NCBI RefSeq assembly: GCF_014205275.1 | Contig: NZ_JACHND010000001.1 | Coordinates: 7,564,001-7,628,000 of the forward strand | Direction: 5' to 3' | DNA length: 64,000 nucleotides | Source: Sphaerisporangium siamense | GTDB lineage: Bacteria; Actinomycetota; Actinomycetes; Streptosporangiales; Streptosporangiaceae | Shown here: positions 43,408 to 53,583 of the stretch, one piece after another | How the letters are laid out: the number at the start of each line of letters is the position of its first letter | Numbering within the stretch: the first letter of the stretch is position 1 | Program-made: the position numbers and the translations under genes | The notes under the pieces: model-generated | What the model was told of the DNA's origin: nothing | Databases searched by the model: none | Seen by the model: only the letters and a program-made list of their open reading frames with translations

Positions 43408-45978
43408 TCACTCTCCCCGCAAGTCGGCGAGCAGCCCGGGCAGTTCGTCCGGCTTGACGAGCACCTCGCGGGCCTTGGAGCCCTCGCTCGGGCCGACGAC
43501 GCTCCTGCTCTCCAGCAGGTCCATCAGGCGCCCGGCCTTGGCGAAGCCCACGCGCAGCTTGCGCTGGAGCATGGAGGTGGAGCCGAACTGGGTGGTGACG
43601 ATCAGCTCGGCGGCCTGGATCAGCAGGTCGAGGTCGTCGCCGATCTCCTCGTCGATCTCGCGCTTGGCGGTGGCCGCCGCCGAGACGTCGTCGCGGTACT
43701 CGGCCTGCATCTGCGACTTGCAGTGCGTGACGACCTCGTGGATCTCCTTCTCGGAGACGAAGGCGTTCTGCAGGCGCATCGGCTTGCTGGCGCCCATGGG
43801 CAGGAACAGCGCGTCGCCCTGGCCGACGAGCTTCTCGGCGCCCGGCTGGTCCAGGATGACCCGCGAGTCGGCCAGCGAGGAGGTGGCGAAGGCGAGCCGC
43901 GAGGGCACGTTGGCCTTGATCAGGCCGGTGACGACGTCCACCGAGGGGCGCTGGGTGGCGATGACCAGGTGGATGCCCGCGGCCCTGGCGAGCTGGGTGA
44001 TGCGGACGATCGAGTCCTCGACGTCGCGGGGGGCGACCATCATGAGGTCGGCGAGCTCGTCGATGATCACCAGCAGATAGGGGTACGGCTGGTAGACCCG
44101 CTCGCTGCCCGGCGGGGGCACCAGCTTGCCGGCCCGCACCGCCTTGTTGAACTCGTCCACGTGCCGGAAGCCGCTGGCCGCCAGGTCGTCGTATCGGCGG
44201 TCCATCTCGCCGACGACCCATTCGAGGGCTTCGGCGGCCTTCTTGGGGTTGGTGATGATCGGGGTGATCAGGTGAGGGATGCCCTCGTAGGAGGACAGCT
44301 CGACCCGCTTGGGGTCGACGAGGACCATGCGCACCTCGTCGGGGGTGGCCCGCATCAGGATCGAGGAGATCAGCCCGTTGACGCAGACCGACTTTCCCGC
44401 GCCGGTGGCGCCCGCGATGAGCAGGTGGGGCATCTTGGCGAGGTTGGCCACGATGGTGCGGCCCTCGACGTCCTTGCCGAGGCCCACGATCATCGGGTGG
44501 TGGTCGGCCTGGGCGACCTGGGAGCGCAGCACGTCGCCGAGGCTGACCAGGTCCTTGTCGGTGTTCGGGATCTCGACGCCGATCGCGGACTTGCCCGGGA
44601 TCGGGGACAGGATGCGGACGTCGGCCGACTTGACCGCGTAGGCGATGTTCTTGGTGAGCGCGGTGACCTTCTCGACCTTGACCGCCGGCCCGAGCTCGAT
44701 CTCGTAGCGGGTGACCGTCGGGCCGCGGGTGAAGCCGATCACCTGGGCGTCGATGGAGAACTGTTCGAGGACGCTGGTGAGCGCGTTGACGACGATCGTG
44801 TTGGCCTTGGTCTGCGGCTTGGGCGGGGTGCCCTGGCGCAGCGTGCCGACGTCGGGAAGGACGTAGGGGCCCGCCTGCGGGGACAGCACGAGCTGCTCGA
44901 CCTTGCGCGGCGCGGGCGAGGGGTGCGGGGGCTCGGGGGCCGGCCGCGGCGGCTCCTCCTCCGCGACCTGCTCGTCGATCTGCTCGTCGACGAGGCCGGG
45001 GACGATCTCCGGGGAGTGGTCCTCCCGGCCGGGCCTGGCGCCGGGCGCGTCGGCGACCACGGGAGTGTCGTACGGCTTGACGTGATCGCCGCCCTCCGTG
45101 CCCTCGGCTCCCTTCGCGTCCTGGGCCGTCTTGCGCGGGCGGCGGGCGGGCTTGCCGGTCTCGCCCGCGGGCTTGCCGCCATCGGCCGGGGACTTCTGGA
45201 ACAGCATGTGCCGGATCTCGGCGAGCCGCTCGGGCACGCGGTGCACCGGCGTGGCCGTGATCACGAGGACGCCGAACCCGGACAGCAACAGCAGCAGCGG
45301 GATGGTCACGAAGGCGGGAAGGATGCTGGAGGGCGGCGCCGAGACGATGAACCCGATCATGCCGCCCGCCGCGGACACCTTGTCCATGCCGTCGGTCTTG
45401 GCCGGCCCGGAGGGGTAGGGGGTGGCGTGCGCGACGTGGATGACGCCGAGCAGGCCGGCGAGCAGCGCCGTCCAGCCGATGATCATGCGGTTGGTGTCGG
45501 CGTTCTGGTCGGGGTGCCTGAGCAGGCGCCAGGCCACCAGCGCGAGCAGGATCGGCACCGACCAGGCCAGCGAGCCGACCGCGCCGCGCAGGACGGCGTC
45601 CACGACCGAGGCGACGGTGCCCTGGGTGGAGCGCCAGGTCATCGCGGCGAGGGCGATGGCCGAGCCGAGGACGGCGAGGCCGAGCCCGTCGCGGCGGTGG
45701 GCCGGGTCGAGCTCGCGTGCCTGGTCGCCGAAGGCGCGCGCGGCGGTGCCGATGCCGTTGGCGATGAGCAGCCACACGCCGATGAAGAGCTTCCCGATGA
45801 CGACGAAGACCCAGCTGATCGGATCCGGCGGCGAGGAGGCGGGACGGCGCGCCTGACGGCTCGGCGTGCGCCCCCCTGTGGCCCGCGCACCCTGTGGCCG
45901 CTTGCCGGAGGCCGGGCGGGACGACGTGGACCGCTTCGCCGACCCTTTTGGGGTGCTTTTCGACGTACGGGTGGCCAT
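43408..45978 (-). CDS. ftsK: FtsK/SpoIIIE-family DNA translocase
   Basis: This is a membrane-anchored DNA pump used in chromosome segregation at septation. The 856-residue protein has a basic N-terminal region, four or so membrane helices in the first 230 residues, a Pro-rich linker (about 240-360), and the motor domain with Walker A GATGAGKS near residue 522, Walker B-like YLLVIIDELADLMM, and a C-terminal gamma winged helix (about 790-850). I chose the ATG at 45978 (MATRTSKSTPKG). It is divergent from the PfkB kinase gene and followed by the rodZ-like gene. Confidence 0.96.
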   Translation of the reverse strand: MATRTSKSTPKGSAKRSTSSRPASGKRPQGARATGGRTPSRQARRPASSPPDPISWVFVVIGKLFIGVWLLIANGIGTAARAFGDQARELDPAHRRDGLGLAVLGSAIALAAMTWRSTQGTVASVVDAVLRGAVGSLAWSVPILLALVAWRLLRHPDQNADTNRMIIGWTALLAGLLGVIHVAHATPYPSGPAKTDGMDKVSAAGGMIGFIVSAPPSSILPAFVTIPLLLLLSGFGVLVITATPVHRVPERLAEIRHMLFQKSPADGGKPAGETGKPARRPRKTAQDAKGAEGTEGGDHVKPYDTPVVADAPGARPGREDHSPEIVPGLVDEQIDEQVAEEEPPRPAPEPPHPSPAPRKVEQLVLSPQAGPYVLPDVGTLRQGTPPKPQTKANTIVVNALTSVLEQFSIDAQVIGFTRGPTVTRYEIELGPAVKVEKVTALTKNIAYAVKSADVRILSPIPGKSAIGVEIPNTDKDLVSLGDVLRSQVAQADHHPMIVGLGKDVEGRTIVANLAKMPHLLIAGATGAGKSVCVNGLISSILMRATPDEVRMVLVDPKRVELSSYEGIPHLITPIITNPKKAAEALEWVVGEMDRRYDDLAASGFRHVDEFNKAVRAGKLVPPPGSERVYQPYPYLLVIIDELADLMMVAPRDVEDSIVRITQLARAAGIHLVIATQRPSVDVVTGLIKANVPSRLAFATSSLADSRVILDQPGAEKLVGQGDALFLPMGASKPMRLQNAFVSEKEIHEVVTHCKSQMQAEYRDDVSAAATAKREIDEEIGDDLDLLIQAAELIVTTQFGSTSMLQRKLRVGFAKAGRLMDLLESRSVVGPSEGSKAREVLVKPDELPGLLADLRGE

Positions 45979-46057
45979 GCTACCGAGGGTACGCATGAGG
46001 CGGGCGCACGCCCGGGAGGCGCGCCGCAGACATCAACGTTCTATGTATTGACGCTCA

Positions 46058-46074
46058 ATTCCATGTAACGGAAT
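46058..46074. promoter_or_regulatory. ATTCC...GGAAT palindrome upstream of the kinase gene
   Basis: 5-bp arms ATTCC and GGAAT flank a 7-nt spacer. A TTGACG -35-like element lies 5 bp upstream (46048-46053). The arrangement looks like an IclR-type operator. It lies between ftsK (minus) and the kinase (plus), so either gene could be the target. Confidence 0.4.
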
Positions 46075-46150
46075 GGTAGAGAGCCCGATGGCGCACCGCC
46101 TCTGGCGGCGACCCCGCCCCACCGGCTTCGTTTGCATAACGTAGAATCTA

Positions 46151-46167
46151 GTTTCATTACATGAAAC
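46151..46167. promoter_or_regulatory. GTTTCAT-TAC-ATGAAAC palindrome in front of the kinase gene
   Basis: A perfect 7-bp inverted repeat with a 3-nt centre lies 16 bp before the GTG, directly upstream of the GAGGAG ribosome site and just after a TAGAAT -10-like box (46142-46147). Such TTTCA/TGAAA sites are typical of IclR-family operators. IclR 1 or 2 downstream is the expected ligand-responsive regulator. Confidence 0.6.
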
Positions 46168-46183
46168 CTAGAGGAGTCCGTTC

Positions 46184-47134
46184 GTGGATGTGATGGTGGT
46201 CGGAGAGCCGCTCGCCGAGTTCTCGGCGCCCGCTCCGCTGACCGAGGCGGACACCTTCCGGCTGTCCTTCTCCGGCGACGCGCTCAACGCCGCCGTCGCC
46301 GCCGCCGCGACCGGCGCGCACGTCGCCCTGGTGACGCTGGTGGGCGACGACGAGTTCGGGGAACGGCTCATCGCCTTCGCCGCGTCCCGCGGGGTGGACA
46401 CGCGCTGGATGCGCAAGGGCCACGGCTCCACCGGCGCCTACGCCGTCGGCGCCGACCCGAGCGGCGAGCGCGCGTTCGCGTACATGCGCTCCGGCAGCGC
46501 CGCCTCGCGCATGGGACCCGCCGACGTGGCACGCGCGCCGCTCGCCGAGACCGCCGTCCTGCTGGTCAGCGGCGTCACCGCCGCCCTGTCGGAGTCGTGC
46601 GCCGCGGCCGTGCTGCACGCCGCGCGCGCCGTGGACGCCGCCGGGGGCCGGGTCGTCTACGACCCCAACTACCGGGCACGGCTCACCGGCGCCGAGGAGG
46701 CCGCGGCGGCGCTGGCGGCCATCGCCCCCGCGACGGCGCTGGTGACCCCTTCCTGTCCCGGCGACAGCCTCCCCCTGCTCGGCACCGGCGACCCGGAGGA
46801 GACGGCCCGCGCCTGCCTGGAGCGCGGCGCGCGGGCCGTGGCCGTCACCCGTGGGGCCCACGGGGTGCTGCTCGCCGGCGGCGGCGCGGAACCGGAGCGG
46901 ATCCCCGCCGTCCCCCCGGCCGCGATCGTCGACCAGACCGGGGCGGGCGACGCGTTCGCGGGCACGGTCGCCGCACGACTCGCCCTCGGGGCCTCCCTGC
47001 GCGACGCCGTGCGCGCCGGGACGGCCGCCGCCGCCGTCAACCTGGAGGGCCAGGGCGGCACCGGCCGCGTGGCGACACCCCGGGAGATCGAGCGCCTGCT
47101 GGCCGTCGCGACGCCCGGCCCGGTCGCGCCCTGA
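46184..47134 (+). CDS. PfkB-family sugar (2-keto-3-deoxygluconate-type) kinase
   Basis: The 316-residue kinase of the ribokinase family starts at a GTG with GAGGAG 7 nt upstream. It has the N-terminal GEPLAEF motif, GDALNAAVAAA, and the catalytic DQTGAGDAFAGT near 245-257. The order of motifs (GE at the N-terminus) resembles KDG kinases, and a uronate dehydrogenase-like gene and two IclR regulators are close by, so a sugar-acid substrate is plausible. The substrate is not proven by sequence. A perfect palindrome overlaps its promoter. Confidence 0.82.
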   Translation: MDVMVVGEPLAEFSAPAPLTEADTFRLSFSGDALNAAVAAAATGAHVALVTLVGDDEFGERLIAFAASRGVDTRWMRKGHGSTGAYAVGADPSGERAFAYMRSGSAASRMGPADVARAPLAETAVLLVSGVTAALSESCAAAVLHAARAVDAAGGRVVYDPNYRARLTGAEEAAAALAAIAPATALVTPSCPGDSLPLLGTGDPEETARACLERGARAVAVTRGAHGVLLAGGGAEPERIPAVPPAAIVDQTGAGDAFAGTVAARLALGASLRDAVRAGTAAAAVNLEGQGGTGRVATPREIERLLAVATPGPVAP

Positions 47135-47159
47135 CCTGACCGCCCTGACCCGGCCCGCC

Positions 47160-47189
47160 CTGACCCGCACAGACCTGCCCGCGGGTCAG
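47160..47189 (+). terminator. Hairpin between the kinase and IclR 1
   Basis: 9-bp arms CTGACCCGC and GCGGGTCAG with a 12-nt loop follow the kinase stop by 25 bp. The right arm includes the stop codon of the convergent IclR gene. It could terminate either transcript. Confidence 0.5.
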
Positions 47190-47950
47190 CGGGCCCGTGC
47201 CGCGGCGGGGGCGCCGAGGGCGGTCGAGACCTCGCGGGCCGCGGCGACCACCTCGGGGGCGAGCCGTTCCAGCGCGTCCCGGTCCATGTCCATCGCCAGC
47301 GTGGAGATCGAGATGCCGCCCAGCACGCGGCCGGTGTGGTCGAACACCGCCGCGCCGACGCAGCGGACGCCGGGCTCGTTCTCCTCGTCGTCCACCGCGT
47401 ACCCGAGCTTCCTGACCTTCCCCAGGTGGGCGAGCAGCTCGTCCACGCCGGTCAGCGTGGCCGGCGTGGACCGGGCCAGGCCCGTGCGCGCGGCGAGGGC
47501 GCGCACCTCGTCGTCGCCCAGCTCGGCCAGGACCGCCTTGCCGATCGCCGTGCAGTGCAGCCGCAGGCTCATGCCGACGCGCGAGGGCATCTGGTACGGC
47601 CTGCGGCCCTCCAGCTTCTCGACGTAGACGGCCTCGTCACCGCCGAGGATGCCGAAGTGGGTGGTGTAGCCGGTGCGGTCGTGCAGCGCGCGCAGGGCGG
47701 CCGACGCCTGCCGCGAAGGGTCGAACCGGCTCATCACCTTGCCGGCCAGGGTGAGGATGCGCGGCCCCGGCTCGTACCCGCCGGCGCCGTCCGGCCGGGC
47801 GAACCCCCACTCGACCAGCGACTGCAGGATGCGGTGGACGGTCGACTTGGACACTCCCGTCGCCGCCGCGATGTCGGTGACGCGGTGGTGCTCGGCGATC
47901 GCCTCCAGCACCGCCAGCGCCTTGTCGATGGAGCTGCCTTCCCTGACCAC
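47186..47950 (-). CDS. IclR-family regulator 1
   Basis: The 254-residue protein has an IclR-type winged helix (about 8-68: TDIAAATGVSKSTVHRILQS) and an effector-binding C-terminal domain (about 85-250). IclR regulators mostly repress sugar-acid or aromatic catabolic genes and sense a pathway intermediate. It starts at a GTG at 47950 and follows IclR 2 by 43 bp on the same strand, so they are probably cotranscribed. It converges on the kinase gene. The palindromes at 46151 and 49652 are candidate sites for it or its partner. Confidence 0.92.
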   Translation of the reverse strand: MVREGSSIDKALAVLEAIAEHHRVTDIAAATGVSKSTVHRILQSLVEWGFARPDGAGGYEPGPRILTLAGKVMSRFDPSRQASAALRALHDRTGYTTHFGILGGDEAVYVEKLEGRRPYQMPSRVGMSLRLHCTAIGKAVLAELGDDEVRALAARTGLARSTPATLTGVDELLAHLGKVRKLGYAVDDEENEPGVRCVGAAVFDHTGRVLGGISISTLAMDMDRDALERLAPEVVAAAREVSTALGAPAAARAR

Positions 47951-47993
47951 GTGCTGAGCCTACTAACAGCGGCCGCCGCCGGGAGCTGCCCGC

Positions 47994-48776
47994 TCAGCGC
48001 GCGCGCACGGCTCCGCGGGCGGCCAGCTCGATGCGGTCGCGCGCCTCCAGCAGGCAGGCGGCGATCTCCTTGTCCCTGCCCGTGGTCAGCCGGGGCACGG
48101 GCACCGACACGCTCACCGCGTCGCGGGGCGGCCGCGCGACGTCCAGTGCCACGCCGAAGCAGCGCAGGCCCTCGACGCTCTCCTCGCGGTCCACCGCGTA
48201 CCCCCGCCTGCGGATCCGCCGCAGGTCGGCCGCGAGCCTGTCCCGGTCGGCGATGGCGTGCCGGGTCGGGCGGGGAAGCTCGGCGGGCAGCAGGCGCGCG
48301 ACCTCCCCCTCCTCGCGCGCGGCGAGGATCGCCTTGCCGAGCGAGGTGGTGCTGGCGGGCAGCCTGGCGCCGATCCGGGTGAAGGGCCGCAGGGAGTGGC
48401 GGGAGGCCCGGGTGGCGAGGTAGACGACGTCGGAGCGGTCCAGCCGGCCCAGGTGGACGGTCTCGCCGGTGGCCTCGGCGAGCCAGTCGAGCGCGTCGCG
48501 GGCGAGCTGGACCACCGGGTCGCCGTCGATGTAGGTGGCGCCGACCAGCAGCGCGCGCAGGCCGGCGCGGTACAGGGTGCCGGTGACGTCGGTCTCGATC
48601 CAGCCCAGGTCCGCGAGGGTACGCAGCAGCGCGTGGAGGCTGCTCTTGGGGTAGCCGAGCCGCACCTGAAGGTCCGGCAGGTTGTGCAGGCCCGGATTGC
48701 GCGCGAAGAAGTCGAGCAGCTCGACGGTGCGCACGGCGGACTTGACGTGCGGCACAGAGGTCTCGCGCTCGGTCAT
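47994..48776 (-). CDS. IclR-family regulator 2
   Basis: This 260-residue IclR protein has the same two-domain layout as IclR 1 but low similarity to it (helix-turn-helix LPDLQVRLGYPKSSLHALLR). The ATG at 48776 has a GGAGG site 6 nt upstream, so I use it in preference to a longer in-frame start at 48812. It lies between the uronate dehydrogenase-like gene and IclR 1 on the same strand. A pair of IclR genes suggests that two signals or two intermediates control the module. Confidence 0.9.
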   Translation of the reverse strand: MTERETSVPHVKSAVRTVELLDFFARNPGLHNLPDLQVRLGYPKSSLHALLRTLADLGWIETDVTGTLYRAGLRALLVGATYIDGDPVVQLARDALDWLAEATGETVHLGRLDRSDVVYLATRASRHSLRPFTRIGARLPASTTSLGKAILAAREEGEVARLLPAELPRPTRHAIADRDRLAADLRRIRRRGYAVDREESVEGLRCFGVALDVARPPRDAVSVSVPVPRLTTGRDKEIAACLLEARDRIELAARGAVRAR

Positions 48777-48838
48777 GCAGGCCCTCCTCGCCGCGCCGTT
48801 CCCGTCCATTGTCACCACGGGCGTCCCGCCGCGCACGC

Positions 48839-49606
48839 TCAGCTCTCGACGACCCGGCCGCCGAGCCAGGCGTACTCCGGGTCGCCGGGGTCCAGCTCGG
48901 GCAGGTCCCCGGCGTACGCCTCGGCGTCGTCCCGCGGCTCGTATCCGAGCGCGCGTCCCGCGGACAGGTCCCACCAGTTGCGGGTGTTGGCCGACACGCC
49001 CCAGACCGCCGCGTAGGTCAGATCGGGCGCGATGAGGCAGGCGTGCACGAGCCGCACCGCGTCGGCCGGGCTGAGCCAGGTGGACAGGGCGCGCGGCAGC
49101 GGAGGGCGCGGCGCGAACGTGCCGATGCGCAGCGAGGCCACGCGCATGCCGTACCGGTCGGCGTAGTAGCGGCCGAGCGCCTCGCCGTACGCCTTGCTGA
49201 CCCCGTAGTGGGAATCCGGGGCGATCGGGGTGTCGGCGGGCACCAGGTCCGCGCGCGGGGTGAAGCCCACCGCGTGGTTGCTGCTCGCGAACACCACCCG
49301 CTCGGCCCCGGCCAGCCGCGCGGCCTCGAAGACGCGGTAGGTGCCCTCGATGTTGGCGGTGAGCAGGTCCTCGTGGGAGGCCGCGGTGGAGGGGATGCCG
49401 GCCAGGTGGACCACGGCGCCGGCCCCCTCCATGGCCCGCGCCAGCACCGCCGGGTCGGTGACGTCGCCCGTCACCGTCTCGTGCGGGCCGTCCTCGATCG
49501 GGACCCGGTCGAGGAGCCGCAGCGCGTGCCCGTACGCCGGCAGCCCCTCGGCCAGGCATCTGCCGATACGACCGGCCGCGCCGGTAACGAGAACTCTTGT
49601 CGCCAT
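48839..49606 (-). CDS. NAD(P)-dependent epimerase/dehydrogenase, probable uronate dehydrogenase
   Basis: The 255-residue short-chain dehydrogenase has the nucleotide-binding GAAGRIG at 9-15, the serine pair in FASSNHAVG (108-109), and the catalytic YGVSK (Y134, K138). The region around SSNH, YGVSKAYGE, LRIGTF, LSTWLSPADAV and WGVSANTRNWWD matches bacterial uronate dehydrogenase (Udh) closely; Udh oxidises glucuronate and galacturonate to aldarolactones. The ATG at 49606 is the only good start. A perfect palindrome lies 46-59 bp upstream, between it and the DUF402 gene on the same strand. Confidence 0.8.
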   Translation of the reverse strand: MATRVLVTGAAGRIGRCLAEGLPAYGHALRLLDRVPIEDGPHETVTGDVTDPAVLARAMEGAGAVVHLAGIPSTAASHEDLLTANIEGTYRVFEAARLAGAERVVFASSNHAVGFTPRADLVPADTPIAPDSHYGVSKAYGEALGRYYADRYGMRVASLRIGTFAPRPPLPRALSTWLSPADAVRLVHACLIAPDLTYAAVWGVSANTRNWWDLSAGRALGYEPRDDAEAYAGDLPELDPGDPEYAWLGGRVVES

Positions 49607-49651
49607 GCCCAGATTTATAGCGCGATCTTCGCGCGCTGACGGCTCCCCGCG

Positions 49652-49665
49652 ACCCCTTAAGGGGT
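49652..49665. promoter_or_regulatory. ACCCCTTAAGGGGT palindrome upstream of the uronate dehydrogenase-like gene
   Basis: A perfect 14-bp palindrome without a loop lies 46-59 bp before the start codon, in a 65-bp gap. It is too small to be a terminator and is placed as an operator should be. IclR 1 or 2 is the obvious candidate. Confidence 0.5.
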
Positions 49666-49671
49666 ACACGG

Positions 49672-50274
49672 TCACAGCACCTCGGCGAGCCAGCGCTCGT
49701 GGGCGCCCTCGAACGGGGCCTCGCGCCGGCCGATCGCGGCCATCAGCCGGTCGGCCGAGCGCCGCGCCCCGGCCACGATGTCCTCGGGGTAGCCGTAGCG
49801 CACCTGGTGTTCCAGGAACTCGTCCTCGTCGTCCACGAACAGCCGGCCGTCGTGCATGAGCAGGACGTCCAGGTCGAGGTCGGCCATGGTCACCCGGTCG
49901 CCGTCCCAGCGGGGGACGGTCGTGATGTCGCAGTAGATCGCGCACTTCCAGGCATGGGAGTTGAACGTCGCGGTCCACCAGGCGTCCCGGGGGAACAGCA
50001 TGACGAACGCGTGCTCCCACACGACCGGAGGCTCCGAGCCCCGCGCGGCGGGCGTGCCCGGCGGGCAGCCGAGCCAGACGCCGTGCTCGTCCTCCCCCAG
50101 CCGCCACGCGTCGTGGTGCCAGTGGAGCGAGCCGTCGTACTTGGTGAAGACGACCTTCGCGGCGGTGCCGGTGACGCCGTCCGCGGCGGCGGAGGCGTAC
50201 ACCGGCGAACCGGCGAGACCGGCGGGGTCTCCCCCGCCGGCGGGCGTGTCGGTGGTCCGGAGGTTCTCGGGCAT
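49672..50274 (-). CDS. DUF402 (FomD-like) protein
   Basis: The 200-residue protein matches DUF402: the core has KYDGSLHWHHDAW, WWTATFNSHAWKCAIYCDI and the acidic strand DLDLDVLLMHDGR, then DEDEFLEH. The acidic pattern is consistent with metal and nucleotide-phosphate binding; FomD of this family is a CMP-phosphonate hydrolase, but most members are of unknown function. It sits between rnj and the uronate dehydrogenase-like gene, all on the minus strand. Whether it belongs to either unit is unclear. Confidence 0.85.
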   Translation of the reverse strand: MPENLRTTDTPAGGGDPAGLAGSPVYASAAADGVTGTAAKVVFTKYDGSLHWHHDAWRLGEDEHGVWLGCPPGTPAARGSEPPVVWEHAFVMLFPRDAWWTATFNSHAWKCAIYCDITTVPRWDGDRVTMADLDLDVLLMHDGRLFVDDEDEFLEHQVRYGYPEDIVAGARRSADRLMAAIGRREAPFEGAHERWLAEVL

Positions 50275-50323
50275 GCGGCGGCTCCTCGTGCGCGGTTCGG
50301 GGGCACGTGAAACCTACGCCGCG

Positions 50324-52009
50324 TCAGACCTCCACGACCACCGGAATAATCATGGGCCGGCGGCGGTAGGTGTCGCTCACCCAGCGCCCCACGATGCGGC
50401 GCGTCACGCGGCGCATCTGCTGCAGGTCGGCGACGCCGTCGGCCGCGGTGTCCTCCAGCGCGGACTCGATCAGCGGGATCACCGAGTCGAACGCCTCGAT
50501 CTCGATGCCCGACCCACGCGCGTAGATCTCCGGCCCGCCGGTGACCTTGCCCGTCGTCGAGTCGACCACCACGACCACCGAGATGAACCCCTCGTCCCCG
50601 AGGATGCGCCGGTCCTTCAGCGCGACGTCGGTGACGGCGCCGACCGAGGAGCCGTCGACGTAGACGTAGCCGCACTGCACCGCGCCGGTGACACGCGCCC
50701 TGCCGTCCACCAGGTCGACCACCACGCCGTCCTCGGCGATGACGATGTGGTCGTCGGGGACGCCGGTCAGCGCGGCCAGCTTGGCGTGGGCGCGCATGTG
50801 GCGCCACTCGCCGTGCACCGGCATGAAGTTGGACGGCTTGGTCAGGTTGAGGACGTACAGCAGCTCGCCCGCGGCGGCGTGGCCGGAGACGTGCACGGTC
50901 GCGTTGCCCTTGTGGATCACGCGGGCGCCCCAGCGGGTGAGCCCGTTGATGACCTTGTTGACGGCGGTCTCGTTGCCCGGCACCAGCGAGGACGCCAGCA
51001 CGACGGTGTCGCCCTCCGCCACCCGGATCGGATGGTCGCGGTTGGCCATGCGCGACAGCGCGGCCATCGGCTCGCCCTGCGACCCCGTGCAGATGAGCAC
51101 GACGTCCTCCGGCGGCCACTCCTCGATCTCGCGGGAGTCGACCAGCAGGCCCGGCGGCACGCGCAGGTAGCCGAGCTCGCGGGCCACGCCCATGTTGCGG
51201 ACCATCGAACGGCCGATCAGCGCGACCTTGCGGCCGTTCTCCTCGGCGGCGTCGAAGATCTGCTGCACCCGGTGGACGTGCGAGGCGAAGCAGGCGACGA
51301 TGATGCGCTTGGCCGCGCTGCGGAACACCTCGTCGATCACCGGGCTGATGGTGCGCTCGCTCGGCACGAACCCGGGGACCTCGGAGTTGGTGGAGTCCGA
51401 CATCAGCAGGTCGACGCCCTCGGCGCCGAGCCGGGCGAACCCGCCGAGGTCGGTCAGCCTGCCGTCCAGCGGGAGCTGGTCCATCTTGAAGTCGCCGGTG
51501 TGCAGCACGATGCCGGCGGGGGTGCGGAGCGCGACGGCCAGGGCGTCGGGGATCGAGTGGTTGACCGCGAAGAACTCGCACTCGAACGGCCCGAACCGCC
51601 GCCGCGTACCCTCGGCGACCTCCACCTTGACCGGCTGGATGCGGTGCTCGGTGAGCTTGCTCTCGATCAGCCCGAGGGTGAGGCGCGAGCCGACCAGCGG
51701 GATGTCGGCGCGCTCCCGCAGCAGGTACGGCACGGCGCCGATGTGGTCCTCGTGGGCGTGGGTCAGCACGACGGCCTCGATGTCGTCGAGCCGGTCCCTG
51801 ATGTACTCGAAGTCGGGCAGGATGAGGTCCACGCCCGGTTGGTCGGGTTCGGGGAACAGCACGCCGCAGTCGACCACCAGCAGGCGGCCGTCGTACTCGA
51901 AGACCGCCATGTTGCGGCCGATCTCGCCGAGCCCGCCCAGCGCGACTATGCGCAGGCCGCCCGCCGGAAGCGGCGGGGGCGGTCCAAGCTCGGGATGCGG
52001 ATGACTCAT
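50324..52009 (-). CDS. rnj: Ribonuclease J
   Basis: RNase J is a metallo-beta-lactamase/beta-CASP nuclease with both endo- and 5'-3' exonuclease activity in mRNA decay and rRNA maturation. The 561-residue protein has the HAHEDH metal site (H84, H86, D88, H89), further beta-CASP motifs (SDSTNSEVPGF), and a C-terminal domain. The ATG at 52009 gives MSHPHPELG. It follows dapA on the same strand with a 211-bp gap, a frequent actinobacterial arrangement. With RNase Y and PNPase it completes three main decay nucleases in this window. Confidence 0.96.
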   Translation of the reverse strand: MSHPHPELGPPPPLPAGGLRIVALGGLGEIGRNMAVFEYDGRLLVVDCGVLFPEPDQPGVDLILPDFEYIRDRLDDIEAVVLTHAHEDHIGAVPYLLRERADIPLVGSRLTLGLIESKLTEHRIQPVKVEVAEGTRRRFGPFECEFFAVNHSIPDALAVALRTPAGIVLHTGDFKMDQLPLDGRLTDLGGFARLGAEGVDLLMSDSTNSEVPGFVPSERTISPVIDEVFRSAAKRIIVACFASHVHRVQQIFDAAEENGRKVALIGRSMVRNMGVARELGYLRVPPGLLVDSREIEEWPPEDVVLICTGSQGEPMAALSRMANRDHPIRVAEGDTVVLASSLVPGNETAVNKVINGLTRWGARVIHKGNATVHVSGHAAAGELLYVLNLTKPSNFMPVHGEWRHMRAHAKLAALTGVPDDHIVIAEDGVVVDLVDGRARVTGAVQCGYVYVDGSSVGAVTDVALKDRRILGDEGFISVVVVVDSTTGKVTGGPEIYARGSGIEIEAFDSVIPLIESALEDTAADGVADLQQMRRVTRRIVGRWVSDTYRRRPMIIPVVVEV

Positions 52010-52220
52010 GCTCTACCCCCGTCCGTACCGGCCCGCCGCCCGCGCACGACTCCCTCGCCGAGCCGTCCGGCGTCCTGCGGACCGTATTCGTTATATCCGT
52101 GTTTCAAACCCTTTGTTCCTCCCCACCGCACCGGTGCGCGGCCTGTTGCGATCCTGCCCGTCCGCGCGCCGCCGGCGGGACGCGCGGCGGTCGCGACGCG
52201 TCGCCCGAGGGCGCGGGGCG

Positions 52221-53583
<1,363 letters not shown>

